From Colletotrichum lupini (Eukaryota > Ascomycota > Sordariomycetes > Glomerellales > Glomerellaceae), in contig NC_064676.1 of the NCBI RefSeq assembly GCF_023278565.1, forward strand, positions 2,666,001 to 2,730,000: 64,000 nt of DNA, read 5' to 3'. A program made the position numbers and the translations under genes. Of the stretch, positions 33,132 to 45,447 are shown in pieces (the stretch's first letter is position 1; each line of letters opens with the position of its first letter). Below the pieces are notes generated by a model, which was not told the DNA's origin, ran no database searches, and worked only from the letters and a program-made list of their open reading frames with translations.

Positions 33132-36100
33132 ACGAAGCCCACTCGAATTGACAAGTAAGGAGCTGTGAGAAAAGCGAAGAATTATCCAAAGCATTGTTGT
33201 GGTTGGAAGCAAGACCTGGACATTCGGAAAAAACAAGATACCCATCAATCTGTTCATCACATTGCTTTGCGAACAACGAATAGCGAGAAAGGAGAGATGG
33301 ATTAAGCACGGGGACGGAAAAGGGCAGAACCCGCAGCCTGAAGATGGCGGGTGGATTTGGCATTGGTTTATACCGAGATGACAAGTGCCTAGGCACTCGG
33401 ATGATGTGGCAGGTCTGGCCGGAAGACCCGGGACAGCCGCCATGGTTTGCGAGGCTAGGCATCGTTGGGAGCCTCTCCAGAGCGGCCTACTTTTTTTTGT
33501 GTGGTTCTAAGCAGCAACACGACCGGATCATCAGGGTTTGGTCACTGTTTGGCTGCCTGTCAGGATATCATGGTGGTTGTAGAGCAAAGGGCAGGCATCA
33601 AAGCATGCGCTTACGAGCAGCGTGCCTTTCCTTAGGTAGAAAGGACAGCAGCTTGACAATGATACGCGTATTAAGTGACATACGACGAGTATCCGACACA
33701 TACGATGGTGCCGAAAAACGCGAGTGACATGGGCTATGGTACCCGTGCGGGCCATTCGTCCATAAGCTGTGTATGGAAACAGAGCTGTCCATTCAGTGGT
33801 CCACCAGACTGGAACGTCGTGGACCTCTTGGTCGAAGGGCGTGGGACTTTGAGGGTATGAGGTCTCGGTCTGCAACTCGAAGTGGTTAATATTGCTTGGA
33901 AGTAGCAGCACTGCCACAATTGACCTGCATCATGGGGGTGAGATGCCTGGGCACGCCAATCACCTGGGTAAGGTAGGTGACTTGGTCTTGTTGAGATCTT
34001 GTTCGGCGTTCTCCTCTCCATCTTCAACTGGGATGCTTCCCTTAGGTACCTAACATATGCACGTATAGACAATTGCTAGCTCGTTGTAGAGCATTTCATT
34101 TAGGTAGATACATATGATTTGGTCGAAAGCTTTCATGTATAAAATAGACGCGAGATGGGCCAGGTCCTCAAGATGAGATACCTTTCCGCATAAGTCTCAA
34201 TAATTAGTACCCTGCAGCAGGGCGCACCGTGTAGTGGGCGAGGGATTCAAGCATTTTGAACAGAAGGGGGAGTCGCTCACTGCATGATTGGCTTATGAAG
34301 AGAAGCCGGCGGGCATGTGATTGGGTGCAGGGTAGCACAGCATTTGATGGTATTGAACATGGGATGGGACGGAAGAAAGGAGTGGAGGGGGGGAAGCTGG
34401 GGTGACAGACACTCCCGTGCGAACAGATGCGGATGCGCGGGTTGGCATCTCGATGGCTCGCTCGCTGCTCCCCGCCCGTTGGCACTTGTGGGAAATATTG
34501 CGGAAGTGCAGATGAACACCCCAGTGTTTCGAGTGACTCTTCATAAGGTGGTTCGGGTTTGTCGGGCTACTTTAGGCTTCTTCTTGGGTACCATTGCACT
34601 GGACTTTAGAGATGATGACAGCTAGGTTGGGGAAAGCACGGCGAGGTAGGCAGCTAAGGTAGCGGTGCACGGAGCTAATGGAACATGATGGCATTGGAGA
34701 AATGGACAAAAAAAAAGTTTTCCAATGAATGGCGCGACGTCATCACCCCTCCTCCTCCGCCGTCCTCCGTTGTGGGGTCACCTCCGTACATCAGCGACGT
34801 AAGGACTGCATGGGAGCCCAGCCCAGGCCACTGGCGACTGTATTGGTGCTGACCATCACAGGTAGCTAAGAACTGCTAAGGTAGGCGTGGAGGTAGCTTC
34901 CGTCTACGACCTTACCCAAAGTTGCCTCGTTTTGACACCAATCTGCTCTCGCCATTGACAATTGCTAAGGAATCTGCCAGGCAATCGTCATCTTGTGTCA
35001 CCAAACTACATTGTACACGGTCTTGTGCTCCTTCCTTACGACTCCAGACATGGGAACTCATCTTTGACCTCAGTCTCTTCTCAAATTCCGGCCGTTCCTT
35101 GGTTAACCAACAACCTGGAACAGCTACCTACCTTCATCGACCTTCATCTGACATCCGCCTCACCCTTTCCGCTTCGCCCGGTCTCCCAGTGGGCGCCCAG
35201 TCACTTTTTTTCATCCATTTTGTTCTCTACAGCTCTGGTTTACGTTCCAGCTCAGGTTGTCAGAGGCGGCAACGCCCAATCGAAAACAGCAAGCGAGTGA
35301 GACATCGATAGGTCATCTTTCCTCCCGCCAGTGCCCTTCGCCAAGCGGGCCTCTTTTTCTCTCTCCAACTCTTCGCTTCTCTAAACTCAACATCATTAAA
35401 CCCGACTTCTTTCTTTCCCACTTTTGCATCCGACTGATACGTCCCCAACCTTTATCCTCCCGACGCTTCCTTCGCCAGCAAACCCCTTGCCCCGAAGAAA
35501 CTCAAATCATCTTCGGCTTTATCGACCAACAACTACTTTTAGTACGACAGGTTCCCACAAAGTCCACTGTTCAACTGCTGCCACTCTTCACTGCCGTCCC
35601 CTCGCTCTCGCTCGACTACGTACCGGGCTGCGAGGCCCCATCCTTTACTTGCCGGCTCTACCCCTACTTGCAGCTTCAAGCAACCCGCAGACGCCTTTTA
35701 GGGGAGCACTGCCCCTCATTCCAGCAAGAAGGCACATCCCGGGCACCGCGCCGATAAGACCGATAGCGGTCTGAAAGTCAACTGAGGGGCATCGCTGCAC
35801 CCACCGCCCACCAAGAGCCAGTCGCAGTCATGGGTTTGGTCCATGTGCCAGGAAGACGCTCCAGAGCCTCCAGCCTCAGTGAGTCTTACCAGCCCTAGCG
35901 GCACTGCCTGGTCCGTTGTCTGGATAATACCAGTCGTCCCCTCCTCGTCGCGCCTGTTGTGGACTTCATACAGCGGCAAACTCGCGCGCCTTCTAACACC
36001 CTTTTCCCTTTACATACCCTTACGGCCCGTTGCCCGTTTCCCTATACCCTGCTTGTTTCCCTAGTCGCGTACCTTGGCTCTGGCGTCTTCCGGGAGCCGA

Positions 36101-36168
36101 AAAGCCTCCACTCCCACTCTCCAGACCTCTGTCGTGCGCAAATCGAAGAAAAAAAGTTGCCTCCAACC
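33132..36168. other. Intergenic and long 5' leader of the OSBP gene
   Basis: About 3 kb. The first half holds nothing recognisable. From about 34920 to 36168 the sequence is strongly CT-rich and looks like an untranslated leader with several short upstream frames. Confidence 0.4.
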
Positions 36169-38140
36169 ATGCTGACCTCTTGGCTTTCCAACCCACCAGC
36201 TAGCAATCGCTCGAGCATCGACGAGGCCAGAGGCGCTGCTGAAGATGACGACACGACTGTGGTCGAGGCCGACCAGGGCAACGGTGAGTGAAGCCTCTGC
36301 AAGAAACGTTGCGCCCGCATTTGCCTGCTCGCGGGGTGCTTCACGCGCACTCGGCTAATATGGAGTCCAGTGCTCGGCCACATCATCTCCCAGCTTCGTC
36401 CGGGAGCTGACTTGAGTCGCGTTGTTTTGCCGACCTTCATTCTTGAGCCCCGTAGTATGCTCGAGAGGATTACAAAGTCAGTAGTCTCCGAAAAAGATGC
36501 GGGTTATGAGACCTCCTTCGCTGACTATGTGCGTTTGTCGTAGCTTCATGTGCCACCCCGAAATGCTCCTCCCTATACCCGAGATCGACGACCCTGTACT
36601 ACGATTCGTCTCCGTTGTCAAGTTCTACCTCAGTGGATGGCATATTAAACCACCGTCGGTTATTCCGAGCTACCCGTATAAGCCGTATACATTGCTGACC
36701 TATACCCAGAGGAGTGAAGAAACCCCTGAACCCGATCCTCGGCGAGGTTTTCTCCTGCTACTGGGATCTGCCCGATAACACCAGGGCATACTACATCTCC
36801 GAGCAAACATCGCATCACCCTCCCAAGTCTAGCTACTTCTACATGGTCCCCGAGCACAACATCCGTGTTGATGGCACACTCAAGCCCAGGAGCAAGTTCC
36901 TCGGAAACTCGGCGGCGAGCTTGATGGAGGGCACAGCGGTCTTGTCGTTCCTGAATAGGGGCAAGGTCAAGACAAAGGGCGAACGATAGTATGTTGGTCA
37001 GGAAGCCGCTCGTGACATGATACGCTGACCTTGAGACCAGTATCTTGACACAGCCAAACATGTACGCTCGAGGCATTCTCTTTGGAAAGATGAAGTATGA
37101 GCTAGGAGACCACAGCTTTGTCCGGTGCCCAGAGCTCGATTTGGTCGCCGACATTGAGTTCAAGGTGAAGGGCTGGGTCAGCGGTACCTATAATGCGATT
37201 GGTGGCTCAATCAAGCATGAGAGCACAGGCGAGGTCCTTTACGAGCTCTCGGGCTTTTGGAACGATGAGATGTTTGTCAAGGATGTCAAGGTAGGTTCAG
37301 GATGATGCTGCAGTTTTGACACGTTGCTGACAGCCTCAGACCGGTCATAAGGAGATGTTCTTCAACGCTAGACGGTCGAAGCCCAGCAGTCCCCTGGTGC
37401 GGCCAATCGAAGAGCAGGATGAGCGCGAATCTCAGAAGCTTTGGGCACCGACAGCTCAGGCCGTAAAGGATCGCAACCATGAGCTTGCGACGGACGAGAA
37501 GACCAAGGTTGAGGACAGACAACGCGAGGAACGCGAGACAAGAGCTCGCGAAGGCGTTGAATGGAAGCCTAGGCTTTTCAGAGCTGTTCAGGGCGGCCCG
37601 GGTGGTCCTGAAGAGGGCGAGGAGGAGCTGGAGTGGATCATCAATGCTCACATGTGAGTACATCTAACTCTCACATCGGATCAAGAAATACTGACACAAA
37701 ATAGTGACCACACGAACCCAGAGAAGCAGACTGAGCAAATTTTGGCCATATACCCTATTCTTCCGGGCCAGAAGCCTTCTACGACAAACGCCATTCCTCC
37801 CCACAAGCCCTCTGCGACAGCAGAGGCCCCAGCCCCGGCCCCCGCTCCGATCGCCCAGCAACATGTTGGAGGCAATGACTTGATCGATTTCGGCGACGCG
37901 CCAGCTACCACTCCGGCAGCCCCAACAGCAACTGCGCCTGCTGTTCAGCCACCAAGCGGTATTCCTCCGGCAGCTCATGAGGCGCGGAGTGGATCCAAGG
38001 ACATCGAAGGGATGCTCAACAGCACCGGAACGCAAGCAAAAGAGGGACCATTGATGGACTTCACAGACATGAAGAAGAGCGTACCGCCGCTGAAGAGAGC
38101 CGATGAGAGTAACGACAGCTTCCATGATGCTTTGGAGTAG
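36169..38140 (+). CDS. Oxysterol-binding-protein-related lipid transfer protein, Osh6/7 type
   Basis: Seven exons give 536 residues: 36169-36283, 36371-36476, 36544-36654, 36710-36988, 37041-37290, 37340-37653 and 37705-38140. The ORD lipid-binding domain spans about 40-385. It has [15 protein letters not shown] (lid and entry), [19 protein letters not shown] and the family signature EQTSHHPP at 142-149. These signatures resemble Osh6/Osh7, which exchange phosphatidylserine for PI4P at ER-plasma-membrane contacts. There is no PH domain or ankyrin repeat. A roughly 145-residue Ala/Pro-rich extension follows the ORD and contains a FFAT-like motif DFGDAPA (453-459). Intron 3 starts GTCGGT, chosen because it alone restores PPGVKKP. 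It converges on the U2AF gene, 850 bp away. Confidence 0.93.
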
Positions 38141-38989
38141 ATCAGAGCCAAGCTATTCTAGGACGCACGTCCGTCCCTCTGGTTTTTGTTTTCCCCTCTC
38201 ACCCCATTTGGCGAGCCCCTTTTTTGCCAAACATCACATTAATTCACCATGGGAGGCGGATCTCTGGCTAGAGGGGATGGAGGAAAGGGAGGCTGGTCGG
38301 GGGGTAACAAATTATAAAGCTTTTGCATTGGCGAACACCCGGGGAAGGGGTTTGGTAGAAAAGGGATACCTCTGTAGATATGTATAGCATTGCTTACTGC
38401 TCAGTAATAACGGCACTCAACTGCGGATAAGTTTTTTGGACATGATTCACTCCCAATATTCGAGGCAAGGGTTGATGATGATGATGCAGGGGTCGTAGTT
38501 GCTCTTCGATTTGGAGGCACTACTTAATCTCACATGTTTTGTTACATGGTGCTCTGCCCTTTCAAGAGTTTCTCCCATAGTACCCCATCCCATCCCGGAA
38601 ACGCCATAAACGCCGCTCTCACCCTCTTTTTTATTTGGTCTTCCAATCCACCCCTTTGAGACAGGTACGGGGGATGGGTATCAAATTCTCAATTTCTGGG
38701 GGTTTCGCCTTGCACTCTTCGTCTTCCTCTTCCTCCTTCTGCTGATTAGACCTCTCGTGACATGATACTACATGCCAATGCCCGGCGGCCCGGCTTCCGG
38801 CAATCTCCAAACAGCCTGCTTTGTTTTGCTCAGCCGAGCTTCCATGCCAGAGTTTGATCATCGTCCGCATCCTTTGTCGTTTGGAACCGTCGCGCTCTGT
38901 TCCGCCTGATACGACAACGATACGCTTCAAACAAACAGCTTTCAATCGTTGTGTTCCCCTGAATCGAATTACCATCCCTTTCTTGCTCT
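38141..38989. other. Intergenic, convergent 3' flanks
   Basis: This lies between the stops of the OSBP and U2AF genes. No gene is seen. A GATGATGATGATG run lies near 38474. Confidence 0.5.
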
Positions 38990-39709
38990 TTAGTACCGAC
39001 GGCGCGTGGGTTCGGGGGTAGGCGAGCGAGACGGGCTCCTCTCGTCGCGGCCGCGGTCCTTGAGCCACTTCTTGGTGCTGAGGGTGAGGTCGCGGTCGAG
39101 GTCCTCGGAGGGGTTCTTGCGGTGGATGAAGTTGCAGAAGCCGCCGCGGACGCAGCCCTCGCCCGAGTTGAGGCGGCAGCAGGCCTCGCGGAAGTCGGTA
39201 ACGGGGGAGAGCTCGCAGTATATGGGGCGGGCGGCGTACCACCGCGAGTTGAGGTCGTCGCAGGCCTTTTGGGCAGAGTCTTCGTATTTGAAGCGGGCGT
39301 AGACGTTTCCTATGAGGTCTGTGTGTCTTTGGTCAGTATACCATCATCTTCTCAAGACCACTAGAGAATGGGTGAGAGGGAAGGGAGAAGAGGACGACGA
39401 CGACGCACGGTCATTGTTGTTGTCGCACACCACGAGCTCCTCGAGCTCGCCGTACTTGCAGAGCTCGCACCAGATATCCTCGTAAAAGGCGTCAAAGTGG
39501 TTCTGCAGCTGGGACGGGTTCATGCGGTTCTTTGGGTCGTAGGCCGGGTTCTGGTAGAGGTTGGGCATGAGGATGGTCTGCGAGTAGCTGGGCTTGACGT
39601 GTTTTCTCGAGCAGCGGTCGCCGTGGCGGCAGGCGCCGATCTTGAAGTAGAAGGAGCAGTTGACCTTGTCGAGCTCCGTGCCGAAGATGGAGGCGAGGAA
39701 GTTGGCCAT
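38990..39709 (-). CDS. U2AF small subunit (U2AF23/U2AF35)
   Basis: Two exons (39709-39409, 39318-38990) give 209 residues. This protein recognises the AG of 3' splice sites and partners the large U2AF subunit. Zinc finger 1 reads [20 protein letters not shown] (residues 18-37), including Ser34 and the RHGDRC core. A U2AF-homology RRM (UHM) follows, with [20 protein letters not shown]. Zinc finger 2 reads [20 protein letters not shown]. The tail after it is short, with [17 protein letters not shown], so there is only a vestigial RS region as in S. pombe Uaf2 (216 residues). The intron interrupts the UHM and has GTGCGT and CACAG ends. The start is supported by the conserved [18 protein letters not shown] opening. 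Confidence 0.96.
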
Positions 39710-41506
39710 GGTTGCGGTTTGAGACTGTCGTCGCGACGTGGGTTTCGAGTGTGCTTGTATCTGATATGCAACTCCCGCGTGGTGAAGTGATGGACGATGG
39801 TTCTAGATGCTTGATTGCTCGTTGGGAGGGAGAAACTCGATTGTCTCGTTTGGCGGCCGCGTTTTTTGATGGAGCTGCGGAAACGGGCTTGCTTGCGGCG
39901 CGACAAATGCGACGGACCAGAGGTTGGAATTTCTAGCAGCCTCGCGCGCCACGACGATTAGTAATGTTGAGGCTGGAGCTCTGCCTGTGGCTGGAAACGT
40001 GTGGCTCGAGCAGCGGTGGGTTCTAGGCAGTTCTTGCTTATGGAACCCCGCTGATTGTGTTCAGGGACTGGAATAAACAGAGTACGTACCGGCGTTGCCA
40101 GCCGATGGTCTAGAACGTTTTGGGCGAATTGTGTGGTTTCTTGTTGTTTTACGATAGAATCCAAACATTCCCAGGTCAGCCTTACAACGGCTTTTTCTCA
40201 TTCCAGGTCCAGACAATGATCCTCGGTTCTGGCACAATTCAATGTTCCCCTCATCTAAACAGGCCATAGAGGCTTGATACCAATCAAAACGCCTTGCCCA
40301 ACCTCATTGCAATGCTGGCTTCGACAAGTTGCTTCTTGAGCTCCTCATCTGAAACACTGGGTTCTCCTCAACCCAATGATATCGGACTCTTAGTTGAAAG
40401 ACGCCAACAGAGGGATCATCATTTTGGTCTAATGCTATGGACCGGCTTTCAGATTCGTTTGTGCGTCTGCTAGACTAAATGATGTTCTGCCCACCGTAAC
40501 TAAAGGTTCACTCATCCGATGATGATGACTTGTCGACAGAAGTCGAAATTCCGAGGTGTACAGTCTAACCTCAGGTCACGAGACCACACTTGGATGGAAA
40601 ATCAACAAACCCGCGCGTCGCTGAACAATCTCAATAAGGTTCCTTCCGAGAGATGATGAAAATATTCACGGTCTCCGGTGGGAAGACATGGTGAAACCGG
40701 TCGTTGGACGCGCTATCTCACTTGCCGACCAGTCGCCGCAGTCCCGCCGTCCCAGTCACTCTCGGACTTGAAGCCAAGCAAAAACCCCCCCAAAATCCAC
40801 TAAAACATCCCCGAGAAGAGAGGTGGAGCAAAGAAGACCAAGCCGTGCAGCACCATTGGTGCAACACCGGCTGACTGTGGTGAAAGTGAACCCCAAAACG
40901 GCCCCAAATCAGTTGGAGGCTTGCTGGGATCCTCCCCGTTGTCGCTGCATCTGTGCTTTCCCACCTCCTGCAGGACATGCGCAAACTTCCCGCCCGTGCG
41001 CATCTAACGCGGACCAAAGTCAACACAACTGGTCTGTTGCTTCGACAGCCCTCGACGCACACTCGTCTCTCCCGTCCCGTCTCCTTCTCTCCCCTTTTTT
41101 AGTGTACGAATAATTACACCACCCTCACAATCCTTCCTTGACTCTTCTGTGTACACTATTTCCCCCTTGGCGACGGAGCATCCTAAAAATTCTTTTTTTA
41201 TACCCACGATCGACGCCATTCCCTCCGTCCACATTTGCGAGGGATCTACAGAGAAGCTTCTGCCCGTGTTCCATCTTGCTTGACACGGACCCTCTTCCGC
41301 CAATCCTCGACATCTTCCGTCCGATACCCTTTGCCTTATATAACCCGACCCGAGCGCTTTCTCTCTCTCACAGCCGCGGGCCATGACTACGACGGACGCG
41401 ACTCTGTACTCCAACTGCTGACGACCTTCTGTTCGACAATCGGTCACAGCACCGACGCTCTTCCTTCCCGCTCCGAACCTGTACATACCTTCTCGACGCC
41501 GCTACC
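39710..41506. other. Divergent promoter region of the U2AF and ELMO genes
   Basis: About 1.8 kb between divergent starts. The portion 41050-41500 is CT-rich and looks like the ELMO leader. I see no other gene. Confidence 0.45.
41383..41421 (+). other. Possible upstream ORF before the ELMO gene
   Basis: An ATG at 41383 opens 12 codons (MTTTDATLYSNC) and stops at 41419-41421, 85 bp before the ELMO start. It would act as a uORF if the transcript begins upstream of it, which I cannot determine. Confidence 0.3.
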
Positions 41507-43654
41507 ATGGATCAGGCCGATATCCCCGCGCTTCTGTCGCGCCTCGCGAGCGACGAGGACGCCGCCAGGAAAATGGCCGTCTTCAAGCTGCAGTCTTCTA
41601 TAAACGACCCTGCCTTTGCCGACGTTTTCATATCCTCGGGAGGCCTGGTCATTCTACGACGCCTGATTATGAGTGCGGGAGGAAACACGTTGGCGTACTC
41701 GTTGCAGAGTTTGACGCGCCTACTGGAAGTAGACATGGGCTGGGAGATATTTGAGGGATCGTCGTCAGGGGATCTCGTGGAGCGTATTGTCGAATTGATC
41801 GTTACGAACCCTCTTGTCAACATTTTGCGCGGTGCTATGTCGATCCTGGTCGCCCTCGTCGGCCACACACAGTCTTCTCGCCCGACGACCCCTCGCACGC
41901 CGGGATCTTTTGGTTTCAGGGCCCTGAAGCCCGCCGTCGCAGTCTACCCGCAGTTCTTTGAGCTCGTTATCGCCCAGCTCCAGTCCGCCGACCACGCGCT
42001 GTGCGCCAATGCCCTCATGCTCATCAATGCCATGATCCGCGACGCTGTATCCAGCGACACCAACATCACGAAGGCGAACAACCCTGCGATGGAAGAGTGG
42101 TCAAAATTCATCAAGCGCTTGCAAGATCTCGGTCTCATCAAGGCAGTGTACAACCTGATGCAGAGCTCGTCACTACAGGATCTTGCGCATCCTCTGCTTG
42201 AGTTCCAGTCCTTGACTAAGGTTCTCCTGAGAAAGTGGCGGGAGGTGAGGGTTGACCTTGAGCGGCCCGAGCACAGGCGGGGACTGAAGGGACTTCACCT
42301 TGCCAGCAACCCAGAGAAGCAAGTCAATGGCATTCACCGGTTGGACGAGGTCAATGAGCTTGGGAAGAAGGGAAGCCGGCGTCACAACCCTGAGAAATGG
42401 AAGAGACTGGGCTTCGAAACCGAGAGTCCTACACAGGAGTTTGAGGTCCCTGGTTTCTTGGGCATGATGGACCTGACAGACTACGTGCGCAAGAACGAGG
42501 ACAGCTTCCAGAAGATGCTTCTGGAACAATCCACAAAAGCAAGGAACGAAAGGTGCCCGGTCGCCAGGGCAAGTCTCGCAGTAACGATGATCCTATACGA
42601 TCATTTCGAGGTGGAGAAGTCGGACGTTGAGGACATTAAGGGTTACCAAGGCTTGGACGGTATTAAGAACAACGAAAAGCTATTCCGTCCGCTCCTCCTC
42701 CAGTGGTCACGACTCCACACGGCCGGCCTGCAAGCTTTCTTCCGCGTATGGAAGTCCACCGCTGCGGAGCACCTGGATTTCGAAAAGGTGGCAGAGCTGG
42801 TCCGAATTCTCATCGAGCAAGTTGTCGGCCAGGCAAGCCGGACCAAGGACGTGTTGGAGGTCGAGGAGGAGCTGCTTGAGTACGACTGCACCAGACTACG
42901 AGAGCTTCAGATGGAGCTTTTGGAACTGTCGTTTGAGGATCAGTGGGGTCAGCATTTGTATCAAGTCCGAGAGGAGTTGAGGCAAGAGGCACTTCAGTTT
43001 GTGAAGGAGCAGCGGATCCGGTGTCTGCTCCAGGGATCTTGGTTCTCCAAGCCGCTACCACGGCGAGACACCAACCCTAGAGACGAGAACCTCAAGCGTC
43101 GTTTGTATACGCCGCGCCCTTGGCGGTTCGCTAAGCTGTCACACAATCGCCGGTACCTACACTACGCCGACTTCGAGGCACAAACAGCACAAGATCCGGG
43201 CCTTGACATTTTGACGGAAAAGGTCGATCTCAGCACCATCAGCTCAGTCGTGTCCAATGTGTCAGCCTCCAATGAGGAAAGCCGCAGCGCGACTAGTAGT
43301 TCGACGCTCAAGAACAACGTGACAGTCAAATCGACAACCAAGATCACCATCTTCAGCTACGCCAATCCCGCGGAAGCTGCCAACGGCGGCGATGCCAAGG
43401 AGCAGGCTATCCTGACTCTCAACCCGGTCTCGCACAGCCTGGCGTCGGAGTGGCTTGACGGTCTGTTGATGCTGCTCAACCAAGCCCCCATCACAGCCGA
43501 GACGAACAAGCTTGTGAACCTCGTGAGCGACTTTGGGCTCAAGATTAGGCTTCTCAATGTGAGAATCGAGGCTGCGTATACCGGGCCGCCACCAGGCGCC
43601 GGAGTGATACCTAGCAGGGACGGCCTCGACGAAGACTACTTCTACGACGTGTGA
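41507..43654 (+). CDS. ELMO/CED-12 family protein
   Basis: This is an intronless 715-residue frame. The N-terminal half is armadillo-like helices (MDQADIPALLSRLASDEDAA, SGGLVILRRLIMSAGGNTLA, LVNILRGAMSILVALVGHTQ). An ELMO domain lies near 320-450, with RPLLLQWSRLHTAGLQAFFR. The C-terminal third has the PH-type module of ELMO proteins, with IRCLLQGSWFSKPLP and RFAKLSHNRRYLHYADF. ELMO proteins partner DOCK-type guanine-nucleotide exchange factors to activate Rac/Cdc42 GTPases and steer actin. In a fungus this would be polarity or hyphal growth, by inference. The length is close to animal ELMO1 (about 727). A short uORF lies in the leader. Confidence 0.88.
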   Translation: MDQADIPALLSRLASDEDAARKMAVFKLQSSINDPAFADVFISSGGLVILRRLIMSAGGNTLAYSLQSLTRLLEVDMGWEIFEGSSSGDLVERIVELIVTNPLVNILRGAMSILVALVGHTQSSRPTTPRTPGSFGFRALKPAVAVYPQFFELVIAQLQSADHALCANALMLINAMIRDAVSSDTNITKANNPAMEEWSKFIKRLQDLGLIKAVYNLMQSSSLQDLAHPLLEFQSLTKVLLRKWREVRVDLERPEHRRGLKGLHLASNPEKQVNGIHRLDEVNELGKKGSRRHNPEKWKRLGFETESPTQEFEVPGFLGMMDLTDYVRKNEDSFQKMLLEQSTKARNERCPVARASLAVTMILYDHFEVEKSDVEDIKGYQGLDGIKNNEKLFRPLLLQWSRLHTAGLQAFFRVWKSTAAEHLDFEKVAELVRILIEQVVGQASRTKDVLEVEEELLEYDCTRLRELQMELLELSFEDQWGQHLYQVREELRQEALQFVKEQRIRCLLQGSWFSKPLPRRDTNPRDENLKRRLYTPRPWRFAKLSHNRRYLHYADFEAQTAQDPGLDILTEKVDLSTISSVVSNVSASNEESRSATSSSTLKNNVTVKSTTKITIFSYANPAEAANGGDAKEQAILTLNPVSHSLASEWLDGLLMLLNQAPITAETNKLVNLVSDFGLKIRLLNVRIEAAYTGPPPGAGVIPSRDGLDEDYFYDV

Positions 43655-44529
43655 GAGATTTTGTATGACCGGGACGGTGAGGGCTCGGGTCATGCAATGG
43701 AGAGCGGTCCGAAATCGCTGTTTTTTCCCTTTGTGATGCTGGTTTTTTTCTTTGGTGGCTTACATATACCCGCGTTTTCCTCTTGCTCTATACCGGCCAG
43801 GGATGTAACGAAATGGAGCCAAGACAGGGAAAAAAAACTCTTGATCAGTTGTTCTCTCTGGCTTGGCCGTCTACAATGAAGCATAGCGAGCGGTCCAGTG
43901 GCGTCGTTAGGTAATCATGGGAAGGAAAGGCTTGGATTTGGCAGGCGACGATTTTTCTTACAGTGGCGAGAATGCTACCATATATGGTGTACAGGTCTTT
44001 GGTGGGTTTGTTTAGCTGTGCTGGCAGGGCTTCTTTTCTTGTTCTCTCTCTTCATGTATGCTCATGCCTCTCGAGAGCTAGGTCTTGAAGACTTGCTCGA
44101 GTATATTCCAGACGTCAATACTACAACTCATGAACATATTCTCGTTGGGACAGGTGAAGGGAATACCAAGTGTTTGAGTGCGCGTGATGTCTTCGGCTGC
44201 TGGGTTTTCACGATTCGTTGGACTTACACGCTTCTCCTGGCTTGAGATTGCGTACTGTTCCTTTTCAGCAATGTTGTAAGTCGGTACGATATTGTCAGAT
44301 GGTCGTGCTAGTGGTGGTTCTCTTGCCCACGGTTCCGCGCGACTATAGGTTGAGATGGAAGTCCCAATTACCCGATCTTCTCTGGTGCCGACTTTCTCTA
44401 CAACGTGAGTTCCTTGTGCCATTACTTTATAACTCCGCAAGGCAAGGAGTGACCAGGGAGCGAGCTCAACAGGCAAGTTCAAACCAGTTCTGTATTATCT
44501 CAAAGCTCGTGACCCGTACTCCTATCCAT
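43655..44529. other. Intergenic, convergent 3' flanks of ELMO and pirin
   Basis: No gene is supported. An open frame at 43898-44245 with one hydrophobic stretch is discussed among the rejected items. Confidence 0.5.
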
Positions 44530-45447
44530 CTACGACCTCGCCAGCCTTTTCGAGGACCGGCTTTCCCACCCCGCCGCCCTCTCGAACCCATTCTTGTGGA
44601 AATAAAAGTCCTCGAGCGCTTGCCGGGCCTCTTGGCTGCTGGTCACCACAAATGGACCATGCTGCACGACAGGCTGGTCCAGGGGTTCACCCGCAATCAG
44701 AAGAATCCGCGCGCCAACAGTCGCCGTGTCCGGAACTCGCATCTGCACCGCGTCGCCCTCCAACCCGAACACGACAGCTTGGAACTGCTGTGCCTCCATC
44801 CGGTCGTCCTCGGTGGAGGAGCCGATCTGCGCAGATCCCTCGACGACGTACGCCATCGCGTTCCAGCCCTCGGGGACTTGCTGGGCTATCTCGCCGCCCG
44901 GTTGGATTTGAATGTCAAGGTACCATATCGGCGTATATGTCAGGTCCCTCACGCTATCGACACCTCCAGACACGCCCGAGATGACTTTCACAGTAACCCT
45001 CCCGTCGTCTAGTTCCGCGAGCGGGATCTCCGCAGCCTTGAGATCACGGTACCGCGGCTCGCACATCTTCAAGCGCCGCGGCAAATCCACCCACAACTGC
45101 AATCCCGCTCCACCACTCCCGTCCTCGGAGGGGATCGGCTGCTCGGAGTGCATGATCCCCCTGCCGGCCGTCATGAACTGCAGGTCGCCGGCGTGCAAGA
45201 TCCCCTTGTGGCCCGCAAAGTCCTCGTGCTCGACGGACCCCTTGAGGATGTAGGAGACGGTCTCCTGGCCCCGGTGGGGGTGGTCGGGGAAGCCTTCGCC
45301 GGTGGCGCCGTCCAGGTGGTCGAGCATGAGGAAGGGCGAAAAGGCGCGGAGGTGGTTGCTTCCGATGGAACGGCGGACGCGGGCGCCTGCGCCTTCGGAT
45401 TGCTCGGGGGCGGTGAAGATTGTGTGGACTGTTCGGAGGGTTGACAT
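44530..45447 (-). CDS. Pirin family protein (bicupin)
   Basis: This is an intronless 305-residue frame. Pirins are nuclear iron-binding bicupins; animal pirin modulates NF-kB/Bcl3 and some microbial ones have quercetinase activity. The metal site is intact: the two His in FPDHPHRGQETVSYILKG, the His in VEHEDFAGHKG, and HSE in RGIMHSEQP. The N-terminal cupin ends with LQLWVDLPRRLKMCEPRY. The C-terminal cupin carries YLDIQIQPGG and AYVVEGSAQIG. Length matches human pirin (290). The start MSTLRTVHTIF sits just before the conserved EGAGARVRRSIG. It lies divergent to the GRF gene. Confidence 0.95.
   Translation of the reverse strand: MSTLRTVHTIFTAPEQSEGAGARVRRSIGSNHLRAFSPFLMLDHLDGATGEGFPDHPHRGQETVSYILKGSVEHEDFAGHKGILHAGDLQFMTAGRGIMHSEQPIPSEDGSGGAGLQLWVDLPRRLKMCEPRYRDLKAAEIPLAELDDGRVTVKVISGVSGGVDSVRDLTYTPIWYLDIQIQPGGEIAQQVPEGWNAMAYVVEGSAQIGSSTEDDRMEAQQFQAVVFGLEGDAVQMRVPDTATVGARILLIAGEPLDQPVVQHGPFVVTSSQEARQALEDFYFHKNGFERAAGWESRSSKRLARS

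Noticed and set aside
43898..44245. 115-codon frame with one hydrophobic stretch after the ELMO gene
   Set aside because: It lies in the 3' flank. The hydrophobic run comes from a T-rich tract, and no splice signals or family motif support it.
44218..45012. 264-codon plus-strand frame
   Set aside because: It is the antisense shadow of the pirin gene.
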